This document shows positions 1-7,777 of a stretch of 64,000 nt of DNA, one piece after another. The notes beneath the pieces were generated by a model. The model worked only from the letters and a program-made list of their open reading frames with translations. It did no database searches and was not told the origin of the DNA. Made by a program: the position numbers and the translations under genes. Within the stretch, counting starts at the first letter, position 1; the number at the start of each line of letters is the position of its first letter. Origin of the DNA: Bacillus sp. X1(2014) (GTDB lineage Bacteria > Bacillota > Bacilli > Bacillales_B > DSM-18226); the NCBI RefSeq assembly GCF_007678255.1, contig NZ_VEED01000001.1, positions 248,001 to 312,000 on the forward strand, in the 5' to 3' direction.

Positions 1-1
1 T

Positions 2-109
2 AACGATATTAATATTAAAGAATATCGTCTTCTTGTCCGTGAACTTGAAAAACAAGGCGCGGTAATACCTGAAACGGAACATAAAGACTCCCTCATCGAA
101 CATTCTTAA
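2..109 (+). CDS. yppF: YppF-like small protein, C-terminal part
   Basis: Only the last 35 codons are in the window; the frame is open from base 2 to a TAA at 107-109. The visible end, with a YRLLVRELEKQGA stretch, resembles the C-terminus of the short YppF-like family of Bacillaceae as I recall it. Position supports this, since yppE, yppD, sspM and yppC follow as in B. subtilis. It converges on yppE across a shared terminator. Function is unknown, and the name rests on a short segment plus synteny. Confidence 0.5.
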   Translation, partial: NDINIKEYRLLVRELEKQGAVIPETEHKDSLIEHS

Positions 110-116
110 TACAGAT

Positions 117-143
117 AAAAGAGATGCTGTTGCATCTCTTTTG
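117..143. terminator. Bidirectional terminator between yppF and yppE
   Basis: AAAAGAGATGC and GCATCTCTTTT form an 11-bp stem around a TGTT loop. It has a T run on both strands and sits between two convergent genes. Confidence 0.8.
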
Positions 144-500
144 CTATTTTTTCAACTCTTTTAATATTTCTAGAAGGAAATATTCAACCGTGCGATTTGC
201 ATTAATAAACCTTGTTTTACTGGTCTCTGGGAAAAAGGCTTGGATAGAAAGTTGATCAATATGTTCAGAAGTAGTGTCAATTTGCTTCAAATGAAGATGT
301 TTATGGTTTGAGTTTGAAAGCCATTTCTTCATAGCCAGTTTCCATCGGTCATTTATATCCTTTACTTCATTTGCAAATGGCTTTATGACTTCATGAAAAT
401 CATGTTTAATCCCTTCTGTTCGCCCCTCTTGATAATACTTCATGAATAAGCTGTTAAAAGCTAGTAGTTTTTCTGTTAGAACAATAATTTCTTCAGACAT
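144..500 (-). CDS. yppE: YppE family protein (DUF1798)
   Basis: A 118-residue soluble, helix-rich protein without signal peptide or membrane segment. Length, the N-terminal EEIIVLTEKLL pattern and the central KPFANEVKDINDRWK segment match the DUF1798/YppE family, known as a small helical bundle of unknown function. A GGGAGGAAGG ribosome site precedes the ATG by about 11 bases. Its neighbours yppD, sspM and yppC are in the order found in B. subtilis. No enzyme motif is visible. Confidence 0.8.
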   Translation of the reverse strand: MSEEIIVLTEKLLAFNSLFMKYYQEGRTEGIKHDFHEVIKPFANEVKDINDRWKLAMKKWLSNSNHKHLHLKQIDTTSEHIDQLSIQAFFPETSKTRFINANRTVEYFLLEILKELKK

Positions 501-526
501 CTCGAAAAAAACCTTCCTCCCAAAAA

Positions 527-562
527 ATAAAAAAGCAGCATGAAGTTTTGTTCCATGCTACT
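527..562 (-). terminator. Terminator downstream of yppD
   Basis: Read on the minus strand, an AGTAGCATG / CATGCTGCT stem with an 11-base loop is followed by TTTTTTATTTTTTG. It lies between yppD and yppE, so yppE probably has its own promoter. Confidence 0.7.
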
Positions 563-580
563 TTCATTGATATTGTTATT

Positions 581-838
581 TTAACTGCAATTAAAAGCCC
601 AATTCAAGTTGTAAGGCTCACCGGCTATGTTTGAAATAGAGTTAACTTTATCCATTGTTTGTTCAAGTCCAAAAAGTTTTTGTTTTGATTCCATTATCTT
701 ATCCTGTTCTTCTTGATCTAAACTTTTACGCAGGTCTGAGAAGGATGCTTCTAGCACCACTTCCAAGTCTTCTAATTGATCATATATTTCTGTAAGCATA
801 GAAATCAACTTTTCTTTATCGGACAATGGCTTATTCAT
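581..838 (-). CDS. yppD: Small charged helical protein in the yppD position
   Basis: An 85-residue acidic protein, almost entirely predicted helix with coiled-coil character (LEDLEVVLEASFSDLRKSL). It has no cysteine motif, signal peptide or membrane span. The ATG at 838 is preferred because GGGAGGGG sits 8 bases upstream; a TTG one codon earlier is too close. I do not recognise a family from the sequence. The symbol reflects only its place between yppE and sspM, as in B. subtilis. Function unknown. Confidence 0.6.
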   Translation of the reverse strand: MNKPLSDKEKLISMLTEIYDQLEDLEVVLEASFSDLRKSLDQEEQDKIMESKQKLFGLEQTMDKVNSISNIAGEPYNLNWAFNCS

Positions 839-985
839 CAATCAAACCCCTCCCAGCATTTTCTATTTAGTATAATTCTCTTTCTTTCTTTTGCTTCCTT
901 CTGCCTTGACAAAACTAGTTTCTATTCGCCAAAGGTAGTGGTAAAATGGCATATTTCCCTTAAGGTTTCGACACCAACTTAACTT

Positions 986-1014
986 GCATGAAAAATTAAA
1001 AAGCGCACATTCTA
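986..1014 (+). promoter_or_regulatory. Candidate forespore (sigma-G type) promoter of sspM
   Basis: GCATG at 986-990, a 17-base spacer and CATTCTA at 1008-1014 resemble the sigma-G consensus (GNATR, N17-18, CATNNTA). Transcription would start only a few bases before the GGAGG at 1020-1024, leaving an unusually short leader. SASP genes are known sigma-G targets, but this assignment is by eye. Confidence 0.4.
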
Positions 1015-1032
1015 TTATTGGAGGTGCTATTA

Positions 1033-1146
1033 ATGCCAAAAAATAATAAACAAAACAAAAATCAGCAATCAAAACCAGCCGAAGAAGCAAAAAAAACAGG
1101 TTACGGTGATAAAAAGCTTGTCGGTGAAAATCGTCCGGCTGAATAA
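1033..1146 (+). CDS. sspM: Small acid-soluble spore protein M (SspM-like)
   Basis: A 37-residue, lysine/asparagine/glutamine-rich basic peptide ending DKKLVGENRPAE. That tail resembles the end of B. subtilis SspM (KKLGGPNRPST as I recall it), and the gene sits beside yppC exactly as sspM does. SspM is a minor SASP made in the forespore under sigma-G. GGAGG lies 8 bases before the ATG, and a sigma-G-like promoter sits just upstream. A copy of a roughly 150-bp intergenic repeat starts 8 bases after the stop. The identity relies on the C-terminal motif and synteny, because the protein is too short for more. Confidence 0.7.
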   Translation: MPKNNKQNKNQQSKPAEEAKKTGYGDKKLVGENRPAE

Positions 1147-1153
1147 AACTAAG

Positions 1154-1304
1154 AAAAGCGCAAGCGCCCTGTTCAGCGGAGTATGGCCTGGAGCGCTCCA
1201 ACTGAGATAAAGGAAACACGAAGAGCCGGAGGCGCATTCGTGCTTGACTTATCGTAGGGCGGAACGCGAAGGACACTAGCCGCTAGGGCGCTGGAGCTAG
1301 ACAG
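1154..1304 (+). repeat. Intergenic repeat family A, copy 1
   Basis: About 150 bp shared with 62252-62398 in the same orientation, including the identical stretches CTGAGATAAAGGAAACACGA (1201-1220 region) and CATTCGTGCTTGACTTATCG. The ends carry AGCGCCC and GGGCGCT as an inverted pair, and an internal CACGAA/TTCGTG pair can form a hairpin. It lies in the 3' region of sspM. No long open frame is conserved between the copies. Confidence 0.85.
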
Positions 1305-1336
1305 TAATCTAAGTTCAAAAACTTTCTTATCATCCA

Positions 1337-1366
1337 AAAAAGCAAGGGGAGACTTCCCTTGCTTTT
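1337..1366. terminator. Bidirectional terminator between sspM and yppC
   Basis: AAAAGCAAGGG / CCCTTGCTTTT stem with an 8-base loop and T runs on both strands, between convergent genes. Confidence 0.85.
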
Positions 1367-1367
1367 T

Positions 1368-2345
1368 CTAATTCCACTTTTTTAACTGTAAGGTCTTTTG
1401 GAGTGCCAGCATTAATTGAAGTTGATTTGATTTGGTAAAGTACCAATCTGTCAAATGAATTGGGTGACGATTGTCTACGGGAAAGTATAACCACCTAGGG
1501 GAAACCCTCCGATGCAAACTCCAATCTTCAAATTTATGTTGATTATGCTCTATAATTGGAAAGGTCGCACGTAATATCGGTGTTTTTTGTCCTGTTTTTA
1601 TTTTAAAATATTGTTCATAATCATATCTTGAACCAGTATGAGCAGTTTTTACTGCAAACTCATAAAAATAAGGAAATAGTCGCGGGTGAAAAAGAATACT
1701 GGCAAGTCGTTTACCTAAATGAATTCGTTTCGAAAGTGATTTGAAGCCATTGACACTAGCACCGTATAATTCTCCTCCACATGTTGGAAACAAAACGCAG
1801 CTGAAATGAAGCCAATCCTGAAATGAAAAAAGCTTTGTTTGAAAAACCTTTTTTTTATAAACAGGGTGTTCGATTACAGGCGTTTGAATGACATTTTGCT
1901 CATTTATGATTAAACAAGTAGTTAGCCTATTCTTATCGTTTTCTTTCCAATATCGATACCATTCCTTTTGGATAAACGTTGAAACATGAAAATAAGGAAG
2001 TAAATGAAACATTTGTCGATTCATTTTCGTCGAATATTGATAGACCAACAACTGAGGATAGACATCTTGAAAAATAAGCCAATTTGCCCGTTCATAGGTT
2101 AAAAAAAGCTGTTTTCTCGTCATGTCTGTGATCAAATGAGGAAAGATGGACCCTTGCAGGTCACACATATTCCATCCACCATTTCTTGAAACCATGCTTG
2201 CTAAGAAAGCCCAAATGATATCCGGATTTTTTTTAAAAAATGATAAATATGCTTCTGTCCTTGAGATATTATCGGCATTTTTTTTATTTGTTTCTTCTCG
2301 TATTTGACGAATGATTGTTTGTTCCTGTATTGTAAGATGATTCAT
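1368..2345 (-). CDS. yppC: YppC family protein (DUF2515)
   Basis: About 325 residues, cytosolic, aromatic-rich, with no signal peptide. Length, the N-terminal region (IRQIREETNKKNADNISRT) and position next to recU match YppC/DUF2515, a Bacillaceae family of unknown role. It is divergent from recU. Two in-frame ATGs are close together. The inner one at 2345 is better spaced from the AAGGGA ribosome site, and the outer one at 2351 cannot be excluded. No catalytic motif is evident. Confidence 0.8.
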   Translation of the reverse strand: MNHLTIQEQTIIRQIREETNKKNADNISRTEAYLSFFKKNPDIIWAFLASMVSRNGGWNMCDLQGSIFPHLITDMTRKQLFLTYERANWLIFQDVYPQLLVYQYSTKMNRQMFHLLPYFHVSTFIQKEWYRYWKENDKNRLTTCLIINEQNVIQTPVIEHPVYKKKVFQTKLFSFQDWLHFSCVLFPTCGGELYGASVNGFKSLSKRIHLGKRLASILFHPRLFPYFYEFAVKTAHTGSRYDYEQYFKIKTGQKTPILRATFPIIEHNQHKFEDWSLHRRVSPRWLYFPVDNRHPIHLTDWYFTKSNQLQLMLALQKTLQLKKWN

Positions 2346-2539
2346 ATTCATCTTCCCTTATGTTTTTTAATAGATTATTAGTACAATTTTAGCGTTTGTT
2401 CCTTTTATGAAAAATGCATCATGTATAAATTCGGCATTCTCGGTACAATTGTTATTAGACTGTGTATGCAAAAGTATTTTATACACCCCAATCTTGCTAA
2501 GATTTGATATGATAAGGAATAGCTTGAGAGGTGTAAAAA

Positions 2540-3154
2540 GTGAATTTTAACTATCCAAATGGAAAAAGGTACATACCTAAAGAACAAGGCGCAGACACTG
2601 AAAGTACAAGTAAAAAAAGGAAAAATGGTTCTTATAGTAACAGAGGTATGACGCTAGAAGAAGATTTAAACGAAACAAATGAATATTACCGAGAGAGAAA
2701 AGTAGCAGTTATTCATAAGAAACCGACACCTGTGCAAATAGTCCAAGTTGATTATCCCAATCGGAGTGCGGCTGTAATAAAAGAGGCTTATTTCAAATTG
2801 GCATCAACGACAGATTACAATGGTGTTTATAAAGGAAGGTATATAGACTTCGAAGCAAAAGAAACACAGAATCCCACCTCTTTTCCATTAAAGAATTTTC
2901 ATCAACATCAGATACTGCATATGGAAGAAGTTCTTAATCAAGGAGGTATATGTTTTGTAATTCTTCGCTTTACAAAGTTTGAACAAGTTTTCTTACTTGA
3001 AGCAAAACACTTGTTAATTTTTTGGGAGCGAATGACAAATGGAGGTAGAAAATCAATTACGAAAGAAGAAGTGGAACAAGATGGACATCTGATTCCACTT
3101 GGTTTTCAACCCCGAATTGACTATATTAAAATTATAGATAAGCTTTACAATTGA
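2540..3154 (+). CDS. recU: Holliday junction resolvase RecU
   Basis: 204 residues, the normal length of Firmicute RecU. It resolves four-way recombination junctions and modulates RecA. The conserved region [18 protein letters not shown], the KKPTPVQIV segment and the nuclease core ([19 protein letters not shown], with Asp and Glu/Lys metal ligands) are all present. Translation starts at a GTG preceded by GAGAGGTG. The stop overlaps the first possible start of ponA. The recU-ponA pair is the standard Bacillus arrangement, probably co-transcribed. Confidence 0.97.
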   Translation: MNFNYPNGKRYIPKEQGADTESTSKKRKNGSYSNRGMTLEEDLNETNEYYRERKVAVIHKKPTPVQIVQVDYPNRSAAVIKEAYFKLASTTDYNGVYKGRYIDFEAKETQNPTSFPLKNFHQHQILHMEEVLNQGGICFVILRFTKFEQVFLLEAKHLLIFWERMTNGGRKSITKEEVEQDGHLIPLGFQPRIDYIKIIDKLYN

Positions 3155-3183
3155 GAAAAGGCTCGAAAGGAAGGAATATTACA

Positions 3184-5847
3184 ATGTCTGAACAATACCA
3201 ATCAAGAGAGGAGCGCAGAAAGAAGCTCCAATCTAAAGGTAAACCAAAAGCCAAGAAAAAATCTGGAGGACTTGTAAAGAAAATTTTTCTAACATTAGTA
3301 GCCCTTGGAATTATTGGTATACTGGCTGGTGTGGGTACTTTCGCGTACTTAGTAAAGGATGCTCCCGTACTTGACCCGAAATTATTAAAAGATCCAATCC
3401 CTTCGAAGATTTTAGATAAAGATGACAAACTTGTAACAGAAGTGGGTGCTGTTAATCGGGAATATGTTAACTATAAAGATATTCCGCAGGTAGTCGAAAA
3501 TGCGATATTAGCAACAGAAGATTATCGTTTTTACAAGCACCATGGAATTGACCCGATTCGATTAGGTGGCGCTGTCCTAGCAAATATCCAACATGGCTTT
3601 GGTTCTGAGGGTGCCAGCACCATTACTCAACAAGTGGTTAAAAACTCATTTTTAACTCCAGAAAAAACCTTAAAGCGGAAAGTTGAAGAAGCTTGGCTTT
3701 CCTATCAATTGGAACAGCAATATACAAAGCACCAAATTTTCGAAATGTATGTAAATAAGGTATATGTTTCTGAAAATAGTCATGGGATTGCTACCGCTGC
3801 AAAAATTTTCTATGGAAAAGAATTAAAGGATTTAACTCTAGCGGAAGCTGCCCAGATTGCTGGAATGCCGCAAAGTCCAAATAATTATAACCCTTTCGAT
3901 CATCCTGATTTAGCTGAAAAAAGACGAAACATCGTCTTAACCTTAATGCACCAGCATGGATTTATTTCTAAGCAAGAGATGGAAGATGCGAAAAAAGTGT
4001 CAGTTAAAGATACCGTCTTAAATGAAAAAGAGCGAGAAGTTAAGGAGAAACCCTTTGATTCATTTGTCGATGCAGTCATTGATGAAGTGAAAGAAACATC
4101 TGATTTTGATATTTTTACTGATGGCTTAACGATTCATACAACACTTGATCCGAATGCACAATCCTATGTAGAGAACATCCTTAATAAAGATGACGTGATT
4201 GACTATCCTGATGATGATTTCCAAGCCGGGGTTGCTCTTCTGGATACAAAAACAAGTGAAATCCGTGCCATTGGAGGCGGCAGAAATCAAAAAGTAAAAC
4301 GTGGATTTAACTATGCAATAGATACCCAGCGTCAACCTGGGTCAACTATTAAACCAGTTCTTGATTATGCGCCTGCAATTGAGTATTTAAACTGGGGCAC
4401 TTATGAAATGATTGAAGATAAACCCATTACTTATTCTTCTGGGAAAAAGTTTGGGAACTGGGACCAAAGCTATAAGGGAGCAATGACCATCAGAACGGCA
4501 TTGCAACTATCAAGAAATTCACCAGCTGTTCAAGCCTTGCAACAAGTTGGTCTTGATAAAGCAAAAGACTTTGCAGTAAATTTAGGTATCCCATTAAAGG
4601 AAATTTTTGAATCCTATGCAATTGGTGGATTTAAAACGGGTGTATCCCCTCTGCAAATGGCAGGTGCCTACAGTGCATTTGGTAATAAAGGTATATACAC
4701 AAAACCACATGCGATTAGGAAAATAAAATTACGTGATGGTACTGTGATAAGCACTGCTCCAGAACCGAAAGTGGTAATGAAAGACTCTACTGCTTTTATG
4801 ATTACAAGTATGATGGAAAGTGTTCTCGAATATCCTGGTACAGGCACAAGAGCGAGTGTTCCTGGACTTGAAATTGCCGGGAAGACAGGTACAACTAACT
4901 ATACAGATGAAGAAATTCAAAAATGGGATATTCCAAGCAGCAGATCTGTTCCTGATGCATGGTTCACCGGTTATACCACCAATTACACCGCATCCATTTG
5001 GACTGGTTATAAGAACCGGAGCACCCCTATTAATGCGGTTGGAAATAATCAACGTATCGCGCAATTAATTTTTAAGAACGTAATGGAACATGTATCGAAG
5101 GATATCGATACACCTGACTTTAAAATGCCTAGCAGCGTTCAAAGAGTAAGGATTGAGAGAGGCTCTATGCCTCCAGTTTTAGCAAGTGAATATACACCAT
5201 CAAGTCAAATTATTACAGAGTATGCAGTGAAGGGTCACTCACCTAATCGAGTTTCAACAAAGTACGACAAACTAGCTGCTCCAAAAAATATAAAAGCAAC
5301 CTATGATCAGTCAAGCAATACAATTGGATTATCTTGGAAGCACTCTAAAAAATCCAATGTTACTTTCTCTATTACAGTGAATAACGGGACAGAACAGAAA
5401 CAATATACTCAAGCAGAAACGTCATTAACTATTCCTGCGGTACCGGGTGCAAAGTATTCCTTCACCATTATTGCGATTAGTGGAGATCGACAAAGCGATC
5501 CCGTAACGACAACACTTGAAATTCCAGCCCAAGAAACTAACCCTGACACGGGTACCGAACCAGGCATCCCGCCAGGGACCGGAAATGGTACTGGAAATGG
5601 TAACGAAAATGGTACTGGTAACGGAAATGGTACTGGCAATGGTACTGGCAACGGTACTGGTAACGGTACTGGTAACGGTACTGGTAACGGTACTGGTGAT
5701 GACACTGGTGATGGCACTGGTGATGGCACTGGTGATGGCACTGGTGAAACCGGCGGGGATCAAGGAAATGGAGGAGGAACCACCCCACCAGATACCCCAG
5801 TTGACAACGGGACAGGGGAGCAGCCTGCTGTAGGAACTCCTGGCTAA
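3184..5847 (+). CDS. ponA: Class A penicillin-binding protein 1 (PBP1a/1b)
   Basis: Bifunctional peptidoglycan glycosyltransferase/transpeptidase of 887 residues, anchored by one membrane span after a basic cytoplasmic tail. The glycosyltransferase 51 domain holds catalytic Glu112 in ATEDYRFY. The transpeptidase has STIK (Ser387), SRN (from 443) and KTGT (from 567). A fibronectin type III module (about 700-780) and a Gly/Asn/Thr/Asp tail rich in NGTG/DGTG repeats (about 800-855) follow. The ATG at 3184 with AAGGAAGGA upstream is chosen over a TTG at 3151 that overlaps the recU stop, and MSEQYQSREERRK matches the family N-terminus. The 3' repeat is a slippage-prone tract. A strong terminator follows. 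Confidence 0.97.
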   Translation: MSEQYQSREERRKKLQSKGKPKAKKKSGGLVKKIFLTLVALGIIGILAGVGTFAYLVKDAPVLDPKLLKDPIPSKILDKDDKLVTEVGAVNREYVNYKDIPQVVENAILATEDYRFYKHHGIDPIRLGGAVLANIQHGFGSEGASTITQQVVKNSFLTPEKTLKRKVEEAWLSYQLEQQYTKHQIFEMYVNKVYVSENSHGIATAAKIFYGKELKDLTLAEAAQIAGMPQSPNNYNPFDHPDLAEKRRNIVLTLMHQHGFISKQEMEDAKKVSVKDTVLNEKEREVKEKPFDSFVDAVIDEVKETSDFDIFTDGLTIHTTLDPNAQSYVENILNKDDVIDYPDDDFQAGVALLDTKTSEIRAIGGGRNQKVKRGFNYAIDTQRQPGSTIKPVLDYAPAIEYLNWGTYEMIEDKPITYSSGKKFGNWDQSYKGAMTIRTALQLSRNSPAVQALQQVGLDKAKDFAVNLGIPLKEIFESYAIGGFKTGVSPLQMAGAYSAFGNKGIYTKPHAIRKIKLRDGTVISTAPEPKVVMKDSTAFMITSMMESVLEYPGTGTRASVPGLEIAGKTGTTNYTDEEIQKWDIPSSRSVPDAWFTGYTTNYTASIWTGYKNRSTPINAVGNNQRIAQLIFKNVMEHVSKDIDTPDFKMPSSVQRVRIERGSMPPVLASEYTPSSQIITEYAVKGHSPNRVSTKYDKLAAPKNIKATYDQSSNTIGLSWKHSKKSNVTFSITVNNGTEQKQYTQAETSLTIPAVPGAKYSFTIIAISGDRQSDPVTTTLEIPAQETNPDTGTEPGIPPGTGNGTGNGNENGTGNGNGTGNGTGNGTGNGTGNGTGNGTGDDTGDGTGDGTGDGTGETGGDQGNGGGTTPPDTPVDNGTGEQPAVGTPG
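5575..5750 (+). repeat. 6/12-bp tandem repeat coding for the PonA tail
   Basis: Runs of GGTACTGGTAAC-type and then GGTGATGGCACT-type units encode (NGTG)n and (DGTG)n. Several units are identical at DNA level, so copy number could vary between strains. The frame is kept because unit lengths are multiples of three. Confidence 0.85.
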
Positions 5848-5867
5848 ACCTAGCAACCAGAAAACAT

Positions 5868-5905
5868 TAAAAAGCGTCTAACCATTTGGTTTAGACGCTT
5901 TTTTT
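5868..5905. terminator. Bidirectional terminator between ponA and ypoC
   Basis: AAAAAGCGTCTAA / TTAGACGCTTTTT stem with an 8-base loop. It overlaps the last codons of ypoC on the minus strand and serves both convergent genes. Confidence 0.85.
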
Positions 5906-6240
5906 AGTATGTTTCTCTTTACAAACAATTTTTCTTGTTCAATCATTAACTCTGATAGTTGTCGATAAGAATGATATAATGCTGGCCTTGAGGTAATAAA
6001 GGCTAATCGTTCCTCCACATTAACCGGCTTAAACTCTAACAGTTTAAAATTAAGCGATTCATTCAAGGTAACTGGCAAATCATTGGACGACGCCAGAAAT
6101 TGAATAAACAACTGAATCCCCTTATCCATCAACAATTTTGCATTTTTATACTCACGTTCACGAAATAATACTTCCAATTGCATTTTACTATTTTTCCATT
6201 CTGTCAGAAGGGTAGAAATCTCCACTTCCTTTTTATCCAT
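5878..6240 (-). CDS. ypoC: YpoC-like protein
   Basis: 120 residues, helix-rich, no signal peptide or membrane span. It matches YpoC by length and by its position downstream of nth, opposite ponA. The ATG at 6240 overlaps the end of nth by 8 bases, so the two are translationally linked. The 3' end of the reading frame is part of the bidirectional terminator. Function unknown. Confidence 0.75.
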   Translation of the reverse strand: MDKKEVEISTLLTEWKNSKMQLEVLFREREYKNAKLLMDKGIQLFIQFLASSNDLPVTLNESLNFKLLEFKPVNVEERLAFITSRPALYHSYRQLSELMIEQEKLFVKRNILKKASKPNG

Positions 6241-6895
6241 TGCTTGCTACCTGCCCTTTCATCCTCTTTTTTCCTTCCCTGCAAAGCTCTAATAATGGGC
6301 AGCTTGGACATTGTGGATTTTGAGCTTTACAGTGGTAACGTCCAAAAAAAATCAGGCGGTGGTGTGTGAGTGACCACTCTTCTTTTGGAATCTTTCTCAT
6401 TAATGTTTTTTCCACTTCAAGGACAGAATCCTTCCACCTGCAAATACCTAATCGTTTACTAACTCTTTCCACATGTGTATCTACTGCAATTGCAGGTATA
6501 TTATACGCAACCGACACCACAACATTCGCTGTTTTCCTGCCAACACCAGGCAGTTTTGTTAACTCATCACGGTCTGTAGGGATATCACCGTTATATTCTT
6601 CTAATACAATTCTACAAAGGTTTTGAATGTTTTTAGCTTTATTCCGGTAAAGGCCAATCGAGCGAATATCGTTTTGCAATTCCTCAAGAGGAACTGCTAG
6701 GTAATCTTCTGGTGTTTTATATTTTTCAAATAATGATTTGGTTACTTTATTGACAAGCACATCGGTACATTGGGCTGATAGAGCTACAGCTATGACTAGT
6801 TCAAATGGATTTGAGTGGTTAAGCTCACAGTGGGCATCAGGAAACATTTCACCCATTTGATCAAGGCAATAACGGATTTGGCTGTTATTTAGCAT
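6233..6895 (-). CDS. nth: Endonuclease III (DNA glycosylase/AP lyase)
   Basis: 220 residues, typical for Nth. It removes oxidised pyrimidines and cleaves the abasic site in base-excision repair. The helix-hairpin-helix LPGVGRKTA carries catalytic Lys121, and Asp139 lies in VDTHVERVSKRLG. The C-terminal [4Fe-4S] cluster ligands Cys189, 196, 199 and 205 have the C-x6-C-x2-C-x5-C spacing. ATG at 6895 has AGGTG upstream and gives the family N-terminus MLNxxQI; a GTG three codons earlier is less likely. It overlaps ypoC. dnaD lies upstream, separated by a terminator. Confidence 0.96.
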   Translation of the reverse strand: MLNNSQIRYCLDQMGEMFPDAHCELNHSNPFELVIAVALSAQCTDVLVNKVTKSLFEKYKTPEDYLAVPLEELQNDIRSIGLYRNKAKNIQNLCRIVLEEYNGDIPTDRDELTKLPGVGRKTANVVVSVAYNIPAIAVDTHVERVSKRLGICRWKDSVLEVEKTLMRKIPKEEWSLTHHRLIFFGRYHCKAQNPQCPSCPLLELCREGKKRMKGQVASNG

Positions 6896-6922
6896 ATCTT
6901 TCACCTACTTCTATTTAAAATG

Positions 6923-6948
6923 AAATAAAACGAGAGAAGTATCTCTCG
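6923..6948 (-). terminator. Terminator downstream of dnaD
   Basis: On the minus strand CGAGAGA / TCTCTCG with a 4-base loop is followed by TTTTATTT. It sits between dnaD and nth, so nth expression from the dnaD promoter would need read-through. Confidence 0.6.
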
Positions 6949-6958
6949 CTCATCGAAT

Positions 6959-7657
6959 TTATTGTTCTAACCAGTTGTAGAATGGGACAGTTGGTTGATG
7001 TGGTTCATCTTTGATACTTCCCTTTTGTGTTTGCTTTTGACGAAATTTAAGACCATGGTTTTTGGCCTGCTCAATTGTTTTTATTCCATTCTTTTTCCAC
7101 TCAAAAAGAATTCTATCAATATAGCGGAAATTTAATTTCCCCGACATTACTGCTTCACGTAAAGCCGCTTTGATGATCATTGGGTCATGATGGTCATCAT
7201 CCATCCACATTGCCAGAGATTCACATTCAAACGGAGAAAGTGGACGTCCGAATTCCTTTTCAAAACACGTATAAAGATCTGTTTCATCAGCTTTCTTATC
7301 CGATTCTTTATTCATTTGATTATTTTTTAAGAACTGTTCTATCAGTCTTTCCCATAAAGGCTCAACGGAATACTTTTCATACCGAATACCATCATGATTA
7401 TATCCATCTGTGATTTGAATAAAGCCTCTTTGAATCAGTCTTCTGAGCATTTCATTACATTCAGAAATAGTTATTGTCATTCTTGCCGAAAGTTCATCTG
7501 GAGTAGGAAATTCATGTCCTTTTTCTAAATAGGTGAGTATATTTAATAATAGAACAAGTTCATATTCATTTAAATTTAAATTACGATATTCAGAAAATAA
7601 TAATGTAGGAACGGTAATGTTCCCTTCTTGAATCCATGCTAATAAGTTTGTTTTCAT
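6959..7657 (-). CDS. dnaD: Primosomal protein DnaD
   Basis: 232 residues, the same length as B. subtilis DnaD. It works with DnaA, DnaB and DnaI to load the replicative helicase at oriC and at restart sites. The N-terminal winged-helix DDBH1 domain spans about 1-100. The C-terminal DDBH2 domain (about 130-200) ends in the family YIDRILFEWKKNGI motif. ATG at 7657 has AGGAGGTG 7 bases upstream; the frame is open further but has no better start. asnS, which lies next to dnaD in B. subtilis, is absent here. Confidence 0.95.
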   Translation of the reverse strand: MKTNLLAWIQEGNITVPTLLFSEYRNLNLNEYELVLLLNILTYLEKGHEFPTPDELSARMTITISECNEMLRRLIQRGFIQITDGYNHDGIRYEKYSVEPLWERLIEQFLKNNQMNKESDKKADETDLYTCFEKEFGRPLSPFECESLAMWMDDDHHDPMIIKAALREAVMSGKLNFRYIDRILFEWKKNGIKTIEQAKNHGLKFRQKQTQKGSIKDEPHQPTVPFYNWLEQ

Positions 7658-7740
7658 ATTCAGGACACCTCCTGTTAAGTATATCATGAACGATCTATCC
7701 GAGTAAGAGTATAAGGCATCCATCTTTGGTAACTAAAAGC

Positions 7741-7770
7741 AAAAAGCCTGCAGCTATTCGCAGACTTTTT
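7741..7770 (-). terminator. Terminator downstream of aspB
   Basis: AAAAAGTCTGC / GCAGGCTTTTT (one mismatch) on the minus strand, followed by GCTTTTAG, 8 bases after the aspB stop. Confidence 0.7.
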
Positions 7771-7777
7771 ACATTAA

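Noticed and set aside
776..982. A 68-codon plus-strand frame overlapping yppD
   Set aside because: Antisense to yppD, no ribosome site, composition of a shadow frame.
863..1276. A 137-codon frame on the minus strand across sspM and repeat A
   Set aside because: It has no family features, runs antisense to a convincing small spore gene, and depends on the repeat sequence, which does not keep a frame in its other copy.
5409..5856. Several long frames in all phases over the PonA tail
   Set aside because: They arise from the 6/12-bp repeat, which is open in many frames; their proteins are simple repeats with no start signals.
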